Of a stretch of 64,000 nucleotides of DNA, positions 52,689 to 61,330 are shown one piece after another (within the stretch, counting starts at the first letter, position 1; the number at the start of each line of letters is the position of its first letter). Made by a program: the position numbers and the translations under genes. The notes under the pieces were generated by a model. The model was given only the letters and a program-made list of their open reading frames with translations. It was not told the DNA's origin and ran no database searches. The DNA comes from Acidiluteibacter ferrifornacis (GTDB taxonomy: Bacteria; Bacteroidota; Bacteroidia; Flavobacteriales_E; Vicingaceae). The stretch is from contig NZ_WWNE01000006.1 of NCBI RefSeq assembly GCF_009909615.1, forward strand, positions 124,001-188,000, read 5' to 3'.

Positions 52689-54814
52689 ACTTCCTTCATA
52701 CTTAGTTGAATTCTTTTTCTTGACTCATCTACTTCAAGTACTTTCACTTTCACAGTCTGTTGAAGGTTAACCACTTCATTAGGATTAGCGACAAAATGAT
52801 TGGCTAAATGAGATATATGCACCAAACCGTCCTGCTTCACACCAACGTCAACAAAAGCACCAAAGTTGGTAATATTGGTAACGATTCCTGGTAACACCAT
52901 CCCAACCTCCAAGTCTGAGATTTTACTGACATTTTTATCAAATTCAAATAATTTAATTCCCTTTCGTGGATCTCTTGCCGGTTTTTTCAACTCCTCCTTT
53001 AAATCATTCAATGTCGGCATACCAATTTCGGTAGTAATAAATTTTTGAAAGTCTATTTGATCAATTGCTTTCTCATTCCTAACTAACTCATCTACAGAAA
53101 CACCAACAGACTTGGCCATCCTTTTGACTAAATCATAACGCTCTGGGTGAACCGCAGAATTGTCCAAAGGATTATCCCCATCTATAATTCGTAAAAAACC
53201 TGCCGACTGTTCATATGATTTTGCTCCCATACCTTTCACTTTCAGTAATTCTTTCCTATTTGTAAAAGATCCATTATCAGTTCGATAATCCACAATGCGT
53301 TGAGCCAATTGCGGGCCTAAACCAGATATATATTGCAATAGGTGTTGAGAAGCAGAGTTGACATTCACTCCCACCCTATTTACAGCACTTTCCACAACTC
53401 TATCCAACGATTGTTTGAGTAATTTTTGATCAACATCGTGCTGGTATTGACCTACACCTATAGATTTGGCATCAATTTTCACTAATTCAGCTAAAGGATC
53501 CATCAACCTCCTTCCAATCGAAATTGCACCTCTAACAGTCACATCATATTGAGGAAATTCTTCTCTAGCTATTTTTGATGCGGAATAAATTGAAGCCCCA
53601 TTTTCATTTACTACATAGACTTCAACGGCCTCGTTGAATCGCATCTTTTGAATAAAACGCTCTGTTTCTCTTCCTGCTGTTCCGTTTCCAATTGCTATGG
53701 CTTCAATTTTATATCGACTTACAATGGTATTGATTTTTTTAGCTGCCATCGCACTTTCGTTTTGCGGAGGATGCGGATAAATCGTTTCGTTGTAAACAAT
53801 GTCACCTAAATCATTTAGACAAACCACTTTACAGCCAGTCCTAAAACCAGGATCTATGGCCAATACATTCTTTTGTCCCAATGGTGGCGCCAACAATAAC
53901 TGTTTTAAATTCTTTGCAAAAACATCAATAGCTTCCAAATCCGACTTTTCCTTATACGCTTTTTTGAATTCTGTTTCTATTGAAGAACTGATCAATCGTT
54001 TGTAACTGTCTTTCGCAGCAATTTGCAGCTGCTCTTTTAATTCTCGATTATTGGTTTTAATAAAAGCTTGCTCAATTTTGGTCAATGCTTTCTCTTCCTC
54101 TATAGAAATCTTTACTCTTAAAAATCCTTCGCTTTCTCCACGAGAAATTGCTAAAAATCGATGTGAGGGAATTCGCTTCAACGGCTCTTCCCATTTAAAA
54201 TAATCTTTAAACTTCTCTCCCTCAACTTCTTTACCTTTTATCAGTTTTGAAGAAATAATCGCTCCTTTTTCAAACATCCAACGGATATTACGACGGATAT
54301 ACTCATTCTCGTTTAGCCATTCCGCTATTATATCTCTTGCGCCTGAAAGTGCTTCTTCTATTGTCTGAACTTTATCATTTAGAAATCTTTCAGAAGTTTC
54401 CTCTAATGAATTAAGATTTTGAGCCATCATCATTTTGGCTAACGGTTCCAATCCTTTGTCTTTTGCCACAGACCCTTTGGTTGTGCGCTTTTGCTTATAT
54501 GGAAGATAAATATCCTCCAGCTCAGTTAAATCAGTACAGTTTACAATTTTTTCTCTTAACTGGTCTGTTAACTGTTCTTGTTCAGCAATGGCTTTTAATA
54601 TAGCTGATTTTCTTTTCTCCAACTCTTCATAACGACTTTTTTCATTTTGAATATTTTCAATCTCAACTTCATCTAAATTTCCTGACCACTCCTTTCTATA
54701 CCTGGCAATAAATGGAATTGTAGATCCCTCCTCCAATAATTGAACAGTCGACTGAACTGAATCCTTTGGTAAACCCGTCTTTTGAACAATATAGGTTATT
54801 AAATTAATTTCCAT
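52685..54814 (-). CDS. tex: Tex family RNA-binding transcription accessory protein
   Basis: 709 residues. Domain order matches Tex: N-terminal Tex_N helices (STIPFIARYRKEWSGNLDEVEIENI), a YqgF-like RNase H fold with VLAIDPGFRTGCKVVCL (near residue 320), tandem helix-hairpin-helix with QYISGLGPQLAQRIVDYR, and a C-terminal S1 RNA-binding domain (GMVLPGIVTNITNFGAFVDVG, KQDGLVHISHLANHF). It affects transcription and RNA handling; the exact bacterial role is unsettled. The gene heads an operon with two envelope-protein genes, which looks incidental. Confidence 0.97.
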   Translation of the reverse strand: MEINLITYIVQKTGLPKDSVQSTVQLLEEGSTIPFIARYRKEWSGNLDEVEIENIQNEKSRYEELEKRKSAILKAIAEQEQLTDQLREKIVNCTDLTELEDIYLPYKQKRTTKGSVAKDKGLEPLAKMMMAQNLNSLEETSERFLNDKVQTIEEALSGARDIIAEWLNENEYIRRNIRWMFEKGAIISSKLIKGKEVEGEKFKDYFKWEEPLKRIPSHRFLAISRGESEGFLRVKISIEEEKALTKIEQAFIKTNNRELKEQLQIAAKDSYKRLISSSIETEFKKAYKEKSDLEAIDVFAKNLKQLLLAPPLGQKNVLAIDPGFRTGCKVVCLNDLGDIVYNETIYPHPPQNESAMAAKKINTIVSRYKIEAIAIGNGTAGRETERFIQKMRFNEAVEVYVVNENGASIYSASKIAREEFPQYDVTVRGAISIGRRLMDPLAELVKIDAKSIGVGQYQHDVDQKLLKQSLDRVVESAVNRVGVNVNSASQHLLQYISGLGPQLAQRIVDYRTDNGSFTNRKELLKVKGMGAKSYEQSAGFLRIIDGDNPLDNSAVHPERYDLVKRMAKSVGVSVDELVRNEKAIDQIDFQKFITTEIGMPTLNDLKEELKKPARDPRKGIKLFEFDKNVSKISDLEVGMVLPGIVTNITNFGAFVDVGVKQDGLVHISHLANHFVANPNEVVNLQQTVKVKVLEVDESRKRIQLSMKEV

Positions 54815-54917
54815 TTAAATAGAACTTTTAAGTTTCGTTTACGTAGAATATTTGAACAAGAGTGCTAATTTAATGGTTTAAAATCTACACTACAGCATCT
54901 TTTCAAAACTCATTCAT

Positions 54918-55418
54918 ATGAAGAAAATATATTCTCTAGCACTTTTAATCGGCCTTTTCTTAAGTTTAAGTTCTTGTGCACAAGACGCTCACCAGTTAGA
55001 AGATCAAAATAATCAAGAAATTAAACTTAAGCCAGTTTTAACCAAAGCAGAATACAAAAAATTACTATCACCTGAAGTCTATAACATCGCTATAGAAGAA
55101 GGCACCGAACGCCCATTTACAGGAAAGTATAATAATTTTAAGGCCGATGGTATTTTTACTTGTGCCTTATGCGGAAACCCACTATTTGATTCTAGAACTA
55201 AATTTAAATCAGGAACAGGTTGGCCGAGCTTTTATGACGTTTACTCTAATGAGAGTATCGAAGAGTCCGTAGACAAAAGCCTAGGTATTATAAGATCTGA
55301 AGTTGAATGCTCTAGATGTAAAGCTCACCTTGGTCATGTTTTTGACGATGGACCAGACCCAACTGGATTAAGGTACTGTATTAACTCCCTAGTTCTAGAC
55401 TTTGTCCCAAGAAAATAA
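54918..55418 (+). CDS. msrB: Lipoprotein methionine-R-sulfoxide reductase B
   Basis: 166 residues with a lipobox (SLSSC, Cys20), so it repairs oxidised methionines in the envelope. Zinc-site CxxC pairs are C82/C85 and C131/C134 ([21 protein letters not shown]). The catalytic Cys154 is in RYCINSLVL. The position where many MsrB enzymes have the resolving cysteine reads SGTGWPSF, with Thr, so recycling must use another thiol or the protein may rely on a partner. The C-terminus FVPRK is short. It is a separate transcription unit, divergent from tex. Confidence 0.95.
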   Translation: MKKIYSLALLIGLFLSLSSCAQDAHQLEDQNNQEIKLKPVLTKAEYKKLLSPEVYNIAIEEGTERPFTGKYNNFKADGIFTCALCGNPLFDSRTKFKSGTGWPSFYDVYSNESIEESVDKSLGIIRSEVECSRCKAHLGHVFDDGPDPTGLRYCINSLVLDFVPRK

Positions 55419-55490
55419 AAAACAACTACACTACATTCCCTTAACGACTGCTTAATAACTACCAATTATTAAGAAAACTCTTAACCCATC

Positions 55491-57347
55491 ATGATTAAAA
55501 AAATTAGCATCCTCCTAACTGTTCTTCTAGTTTCTATAAACGTAATCGCTCAAAGAGTCAATGCATTTGCTAGAGCAACATCCATTTCAGGTACTACATT
55601 CAATGTAGCCAACGTTGAAGAAAATGACGATTCATTTGAAATCGGTGAACGAATCATTGTCATGCAAATGCAAGATAACGTCATCGGTAGCAATACTAAC
55701 AATAACTCATCTTTCGGAAATCTAAACAATATTCAGTCTGCAGGTTTGTATGAAATCCGAACCATTTCGGGGATTACTGAATCTAGTGGAACTCCCATTT
55801 CAATCACCGTATCCACTTCGCTTACTAACACTTACAACACTGGAACAAATTCAAGAGTTCAATTAATCTCTTTCCCCACTTTAGGAAGTCCTGATTATAC
55901 AACCACTGCAAATATGACCACTAGAAATTGGAATGGGAATATCGGTGGAGTTAGCGCATTCGAAGTTTTAGGAACTTTTACCTTAGCTCACAATATCAAT
56001 GCAGATAACAGTGGGTTTAGAGGTGGAGCTAGAGATGATAATAATGCAGGAAATTGCGACAACACCACATACCGCTCAGCTGCTTCAGGTGCATTCGCTG
56101 GAAAAGGAGAAGGTATTTATTTAAACACTAATACTACTTATGAAGAAGGTAAAGGTAAAATTCTTAATGGTGGCGGCGGCGGAAACGAACACAACGGCGG
56201 TGGCGGTGGCGGCGGAAACTACTCAGCAGGAGGCAATGGTGGAAGAGGATGGAACTGTACCGCACCTAATTCTGCAGGTGGATTAGGCGGAATTGGACTT
56301 AGTGCACATATCGGAGCATCTAGAATCTTTATGGGAGGCGGCGGTGGTGGTGGTGAAGGAAATAACGCCGTTGCAACTGATGGTGGAAGAGGTGGTGGAA
56401 TTATTATCATTCGTGCTAATGAAATCGTAACCACAGGAAGCTGCGGTCAACGTACAATAAGCGCAAATGGTCAAAATTCGAGTAATGCCGGAAATGATGG
56501 AGCCGGTGGTGCTGGGGCAGGTGGATCTATAGTGATTCAAGTGAATTCTTGGAATATTGCCGCTACTTGTGAGGTTCTCGTTAGAGCAAATGGTGGAAAT
56601 GGTGGAATTTCAAATACCGGCAATGCTCATGGTGGCGGAGGTGGTGGTGGCCAAGGTACAGTGATTTATTCCATAACCCAACCAACAACAAACACTACAA
56701 CTCAGACACAAAACGGAAATGGAGGCTGCGATAATAATTCTTCTCCATGTAATAGCACTACCTCTGGCGGTGGAACTGGCGCTAGCGATACTGGCATTAT
56801 AGATGAAGCAGCGACTGGACCATTACCAATTCAATTGGATTATTTCAATGCAATAAAAAAAGTAAATAGCGTATTACTTGAATGGAAGACCTTTACTGAG
56901 ATCAATAATGATTTTTTCACTGTAGAAAGATCAATAGATGGAAAAAACTGGGAGACTTTAATTACTGAAAAAGGTCAAGGAAACTCAACCACGGAAAGAT
57001 ACTATTCAAAAATTGACTGGAGTCCATATAATGGAACCTCTTATTATCGATTAAGACAAACCGACTTTAATGGTAAGTCTACAACCCACGGGATGCAAGC
57101 TATTAATAGAGAAAAAAGTAGTGTAGTTAGAATTTATCCTAATCCTGCTAAGAATGAAATAATAATTGAAATAGATCAGCATGAAGCACTAATCAATATT
57201 AAAGATTTGTTCGGTAATTTAATTTATTATGGTTCTCAAAATGGTGTATCCAATAGCATTGATATTTCACATTTAAAACCGGGAGTCTACATCGTAGAGG
57301 TGAATCAGAAAAACAATAGTACAATAAGAAGATTAGTGAAAGAGTAA
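55491..57347 (+). CDS. Secreted glycine-rich protein with T9SS type A sorting domain
   Basis: 618 residues with a signal peptide (IKKISILLTVLLVSINVIAQ). Residues 30-160 form a beta-rich domain (ATSISGTTFNVANVE, IGERIIVMQMQDN). Residues about 180-430 are glycine-rich with runs of up to six Gly (NGGGGGNEHNGGGG, GGGGGGEGNN, HGGGGGGGQG), encoded by GGC/GGT/GGA runs. The C-terminus (LDYFNAIKKVNSVLLEW, Fn3-like, then VRIYPNPAKNEIIIEI, IKDLFGNLIYYG, LKPGVYIVEV) is a type A T9SS domain. It is probably a surface or matrix protein; function unknown. Confidence 0.9.
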   Translation: MIKKISILLTVLLVSINVIAQRVNAFARATSISGTTFNVANVEENDDSFEIGERIIVMQMQDNVIGSNTNNNSSFGNLNNIQSAGLYEIRTISGITESSGTPISITVSTSLTNTYNTGTNSRVQLISFPTLGSPDYTTTANMTTRNWNGNIGGVSAFEVLGTFTLAHNINADNSGFRGGARDDNNAGNCDNTTYRSAASGAFAGKGEGIYLNTNTTYEEGKGKILNGGGGGNEHNGGGGGGGNYSAGGNGGRGWNCTAPNSAGGLGGIGLSAHIGASRIFMGGGGGGGEGNNAVATDGGRGGGIIIIRANEIVTTGSCGQRTISANGQNSSNAGNDGAGGAGAGGSIVIQVNSWNIAATCEVLVRANGGNGGISNTGNAHGGGGGGGQGTVIYSITQPTTNTTTQTQNGNGGCDNNSSPCNSTTSGGGTGASDTGIIDEAATGPLPIQLDYFNAIKKVNSVLLEWKTFTEINNDFFTVERSIDGKNWETLITEKGQGNSTTERYYSKIDWSPYNGTSYYRLRQTDFNGKSTTHGMQAINREKSSVVRIYPNPAKNEIIIEIDQHEALINIKDLFGNLIYYGSQNGVSNSIDISHLKPGVYIVEVNQKNNSTIRRLVKE

Positions 57348-57932
57348 CTACTCCAAAACTTCAACCACAAAATCAGGTAAGTTAGGAGCACTAGCATTGT
57401 TATTTTTTATACTTCCATCAGGTCTTATTATCACAAACTTTGGAAGATTTGAAACAATAATATTTTCAGTTTGAGATAGCTCAACTGATTCTAAAGTAAA
57501 CCACATGATGGAATTTCTATAGCTATCTCCTACCCAATAGTGATTATTAGATAAAGGTAATGTATCGCTATAGGTAAACCAATCATCTAAATTATGGTCT
57601 ACGGATATTTTTATAAACACCAATGAATCATTTGCCAAAGTTTTACTGATGGAATCAAAAGAATGAATCAAATTTACAGCCGGTTTCGACCAAGTTGACC
57701 ATACATTAATGACTACTGTTTTTCCATAAAATTCTGCAAAATCGATATCATCAGCGTCTAAGTTTATCATTCTGAAAGGCAATAGAAATTCTCCGTTTAA
57801 TGCTTGTTGCATCATCCCAACCTTCTTTTCATTATTGGATGAGAATCCACTTCCATTTTGAGCTAATAACCAAGGAGTAGAAAATAAAATAAAAAAGACT
57901 GAAACAATTATTTTCATCAATGACACTGGCAT
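57348..57932 (-). CDS. Thioredoxin-fold (TlpA-like) exported protein lacking both active-site cysteines
   Basis: 194 residues with a signal peptide (MKIIVSVFFILFSTPWLLAQ). The fold follows TlpA/AhpC-TSA: EFLLPFRMINLDADDIDFAEFYG, then KTVVINVWSTWSKPAVNLIH, then VFIKISVDHNLDDW and LPKFVIIRPDGSI with cis-Pro. The usual W-C-x-x-C reads W81-S82-K83-P84-A85, so both cysteines are gone (Ser and Ala) while the surrounding strand and helix are kept. Such a protein cannot exchange thiols and may be a binding or scaffold protein. The start could be 57917 (second Met) instead of 57932, where it abuts the stop of the upstream membrane gene. Confidence 0.88.
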   Translation of the reverse strand: MPVSLMKIIVSVFFILFSTPWLLAQNGSGFSSNNEKKVGMMQQALNGEFLLPFRMINLDADDIDFAEFYGKTVVINVWSTWSKPAVNLIHSFDSISKTLANDSLVFIKISVDHNLDDWFTYSDTLPLSNNHYWVGDSYRNSIMWFTLESVELSQTENIIVSNLPKFVIIRPDGSIKNNNASAPNLPDFVVEVLE

Positions 57933-59711
57933 TTATATTTCATTTTGGTAGAGATTTCTACTTGTTGTATGACCAATAATTTCATATACTTCTGTTTTGA
58001 TATTACCACTGATTGTATCCTCTCGAGGGTTAAATATATAAGTTTTCAAGATAGCTGAAGAAGGAAATTCATTAATTGTGTATACAAAGTCAAACTTTAT
58101 CGATTTGTCAGGTGCTATTTTTGCAGAAGTCAACGGCCCCACTCCTCCATAGCTATATACTTCATGAGTTACAGAATCTTCTACTGAGAAAATAATTTGA
58201 TGCGTCTTTTCGATGTTCATATTTGTAAAACTACCTATACATCTTACGAAGATTGGGCTCTGCCTCAAAGTGGGAGTCAAATCATAAAACATATTGTTTC
58301 CATCAAATTGTAAGGTATACTCTTTTATTTTTCGTCTAGGCAAAAACTTATTTCTTTCAAAAAGAGTTAATTGAGAAATTGAATCTACATGAAGTTCATG
58401 ATACTTCTCTCGAATATTAGGTCTTAACTCCTCTAACTGAATAATGTAATCTAATAACGTATCTTCTTCCGATCGAGCTAGTTGAAACGCACGAATAGGA
58501 TATCCATTCCTTTTAGATAATTCATCGTCCAACTGCCAAAATCTCGCTCCCGTTGCCGGAGGAGTTCCGTTGACTTCATCAGGGACTAAGCTTAATAGTT
58601 CTTCATCAAAATGTTCATAATAATAAATCTTTGTATGAGTAAAATTAAAATTCACCACGAAAAAGAATAATGTAATTCCAAACACCGGAATATATAAGAA
58701 TCGCCAAGAATATTGATCAATTATAAAAGTTAAACTCCCAAAAAATAGAAACACAAAATATGCGGCAGCTCTATTTTCAGGATAAAATATTCCAAAAATT
58801 AGATTTTGCATTAAAACACCGAGGACTCCTACAATTAGGAAAGTTTGAAATATATTTTTACTCGAAAATGGATTCCTCTCATTTAAAATTGAAAACAATA
58901 GCTGAGTGCAAATTGCCAAAAATACCAAGGTTAATGCACCATCTATCCAACTGCTTCCAGTATGCCACATTAGTTCTGTTAATGAGTGAATGGTTGTGAC
59001 ATAAAAATCAGAATCTGCTCCTAAATATAGCTTACCTACTTTCTGTAAATGAAAAGAGTACATTATTGCAAGAGCAATGGGCAACAAGGAAAAAAGGATA
59101 AATCCCACTCCCCATTTTTGATTTCTGCGAATACTAAACACAAGTAGAATGAGGATGCCAAACAAGGCTAAAGGCAATAAAGATAAATTAGAATAAATGG
59201 CAAAAACCCATCCTAATAAAGCCAATCCAATATTTCGTGTTTTTTTCTCTTCAAAATAATAGGTCGTTTGTAGTAAAGCAAAAGTCATGAATGAAAATGA
59301 TAAACCATACCCCCTTGCTATACTAAAAAACTCCAGAAAAAAGCTGGTTAAACAGATACTTAAAATAAGAAATAAAGTACTCCATTTCGATTTTAAATAT
59401 TTCCCAAACCCTGCCAATGAATAATAAAATAAAGGAAATGCGAAGATGCTTGGTAGCCTGAATACCCAAATAGATTCTGAATTAAAAATTCTATAAAAAA
59501 GTCCGCCTAAAAAACTTAATAAAAAATGGTTATTTGCGTCTACATATCCTGTAAAAGGCAAAAAATTCCAATCAATCATGTACCCATTTTTAGTCATGAT
59601 TTCATCATTGACATAAAAAACAAGAACTGCTCTTAATATTACATAGATGAAGAGTAAGACAAAAATTGAATGAACAGCGAAACGATCAATTATATTTTTT
59701 TGCTTCTCCAT
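57933..59711 (-). CDS. GT-C-like multi-spanning membrane protein
   Basis: 592 residues. About ten membrane helices fill residues 15-350. The first loop has VFYVNDEIMTKNGYMID with Asp-Glu, and TGYVDANNHFLLSFLGGLFYRIF follows, a layout like lipid-linked-sugar GT-C glycosyltransferases. ESIWVFRLPSIFAFPLFYY and ARGYGLSFSFMTFAL are further family-like segments. The C-terminal 240 residues are soluble and beta-rich. Donor and acceptor are unknown. It resembles the layout of the gene at 16974, but I see no close identity. It shares an operon with the Cys-less thioredoxin gene, directly abutting it. Confidence 0.75.
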   Translation of the reverse strand: MEKQKNIIDRFAVHSIFVLLFIYVILRAVLVFYVNDEIMTKNGYMIDWNFLPFTGYVDANNHFLLSFLGGLFYRIFNSESIWVFRLPSIFAFPLFYYSLAGFGKYLKSKWSTLFLILSICLTSFFLEFFSIARGYGLSFSFMTFALLQTTYYFEEKKTRNIGLALLGWVFAIYSNLSLLPLALFGILILLVFSIRRNQKWGVGFILFSLLPIALAIMYSFHLQKVGKLYLGADSDFYVTTIHSLTELMWHTGSSWIDGALTLVFLAICTQLLFSILNERNPFSSKNIFQTFLIVGVLGVLMQNLIFGIFYPENRAAAYFVFLFFGSLTFIIDQYSWRFLYIPVFGITLFFFVVNFNFTHTKIYYYEHFDEELLSLVPDEVNGTPPATGARFWQLDDELSKRNGYPIRAFQLARSEEDTLLDYIIQLEELRPNIREKYHELHVDSISQLTLFERNKFLPRRKIKEYTLQFDGNNMFYDLTPTLRQSPIFVRCIGSFTNMNIEKTHQIIFSVEDSVTHEVYSYGGVGPLTSAKIAPDKSIKFDFVYTINEFPSSAILKTYIFNPREDTISGNIKTEVYEIIGHTTSRNLYQNEI

Positions 59712-59750
59712 TCTATCGGACTTACTTTTTATTACTTTTCATTTCGACAG

Positions 59751-61319
59751 CTACTTTACCTTTAAAAAATTCAAATGATAAAAGTGAAAGTCAGGGTTAG
59801 GTAGGTCTATAGTAAATCCTTTAACCATCCCTTCTTTAACATCAAATTTAACATAGCCTTCCGGTAGGAATCCATCTTTAAACTTGATTTGGAAAACATC
59901 TCCTTCCCAAGGCAACATTTCACTGTTGAACAATTGTTTGGCAGGAACTAGAGTAAGTTTAAGGCTCTTTTTCTCAAAAGTTACAATGGCTTTACCATAC
60001 ATTTTATCTTCATAAGTACCTGCATATTGTTCTAAATTTAAAGATGGTTTTAATTTCTTGTTTCTTGCTTCAATTTTCTCTAGCCTTTCCTTCTCTAATC
60101 TTTCCTCATATCGTTTAGAAAAACCCAAATACAAATCAGCCCAATCCTTCGCATCTTTCGTTTCTAAAAATTCATCCAATATTTTATACATCAAAGCTGC
60201 TGGTAGAGAAGATTCGTCATTTGTTAAAATCACAAAACCTAAATTCTCTTCAGGAACAAATCCTATTTTAGAGATAAATCCTGGTAATCCACCACCGTGA
60301 TGAGCAACCTTTTTACCTTGGTAATCGAACAAGAACCAACCTAATCCATAACCTTTAAAGTGAATACCGTTTGACTCTTCAAAACTAGAAACTGACTGTG
60401 GAGTTTGCAACGAAAGGATGTGCCGTACCGTTTTTGATTTCAATAAAGTATCCCCGTTAAAAATCCCATTATTAATCCACATTTTCAACCAATTACTTAA
60501 ATCCATCACACTAGAATTTAAAGCAGCAGCGCCACCCGAATTATCGTAATTCAAAAACAAAGATGCCGTTCCTTTCACATGGGGAATCGCTAAATTATCT
60601 GCTTTAGTAAACTGATTGGTGGATGTTTTAGAAGTGGTCATTTGTAAAGGCCCGAAGAATCGAGTCTCAATAAATTTGTCCCAACTCATACCACTCACTT
60701 TGGCTACTACTTCTCCTGCAACAATAAACATGATGTTGTTGTACCCGTATTCTTTTCTGAAAGATGTTTTGTTTGGCAACTTGGAGATTCTACTCATGAT
60801 TTCTGCACGAGAATAGTCCGTACCGTACCACAATAAATCTCCGTCGAAAGTATTATAACCAGAACGGTGAGCTAGCAAATCTTCAACTGTAAAATTTTGA
60901 GTCGCATAATCATCATACAATTTAAAGGAGGGCAATATATCCACCACTTTATCGTCCCATTTCAATTTGCCTTCGTCAACTAACATTCCAATCGCTGCAG
61001 CGGTAAACGCTTTACTCAAAGATGCAATCCCGAAAACAGCATTCACATCCATTGGAGTGTTGGTTTCTTTATTTTTCAAACCATAAGCATTTTGAAAAAC
61101 AATTTGCTGATCTTTTACAATCGCTACTGTCATACCTGCAATACCGTAATTTTTAAATGCCTCTCTAATGTAGGCATCCAATTCAGCATATTCACCCTTT
61201 ACAACCTGACTCGGGTTTCTATCGATAGGCGCATCTTCTACTCTTTCTCTTGCAACTTGTGCTACCGAAACAACACTTAAAAAACTAAATACTAGCGCAA
61301 TACTTATTTTCTTTATCAT
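59751..61319 (-). CDS. Serine beta-lactamase-like hydrolase (class C type)
   Basis: 522 residues with a signal peptide (MIKKISIALVFSFLSVVSVAQ). The penicillin-binding/class C fold is clear: FGIASLSKAFTAAAIGML has the SxxK motif (Ser100, Lys103), FRKEYGYNNIMF supplies YxN, and VAHHGGGLPG supplies the HxG block. The C-terminal about 100 residues (LNLEQYAGTYEDKMYGKA) are a DUF3471-like domain. These enzymes are usually esterases or D-amino-peptidases of the periplasm, not necessarily antibiotic-resistance enzymes. It is 11 bp downstream of the vWA-like gene. Confidence 0.93.
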   Translation of the reverse strand: MIKKISIALVFSFLSVVSVAQVARERVEDAPIDRNPSQVVKGEYAELDAYIREAFKNYGIAGMTVAIVKDQQIVFQNAYGLKNKETNTPMDVNAVFGIASLSKAFTAAAIGMLVDEGKLKWDDKVVDILPSFKLYDDYATQNFTVEDLLAHRSGYNTFDGDLLWYGTDYSRAEIMSRISKLPNKTSFRKEYGYNNIMFIVAGEVVAKVSGMSWDKFIETRFFGPLQMTTSKTSTNQFTKADNLAIPHVKGTASLFLNYDNSGGAAALNSSVMDLSNWLKMWINNGIFNGDTLLKSKTVRHILSLQTPQSVSSFEESNGIHFKGYGLGWFLFDYQGKKVAHHGGGLPGFISKIGFVPEENLGFVILTNDESSLPAALMYKILDEFLETKDAKDWADLYLGFSKRYEERLEKERLEKIEARNKKLKPSLNLEQYAGTYEDKMYGKAIVTFEKKSLKLTLVPAKQLFNSEMLPWEGDVFQIKFKDGFLPEGYVKFDVKEGMVKGFTIDLPNPDFHFYHLNFLKVK

Positions 61320-61330
61320 TTTATTTATGT

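Noticed and set aside
56219-56540. Proline- and Ser/Thr-rich minus-strand frames opposite the glycine-rich gene
   Set aside because: They are the antisense of GGN runs and have no signal peptide or domain; the plus frame is clearly coding.
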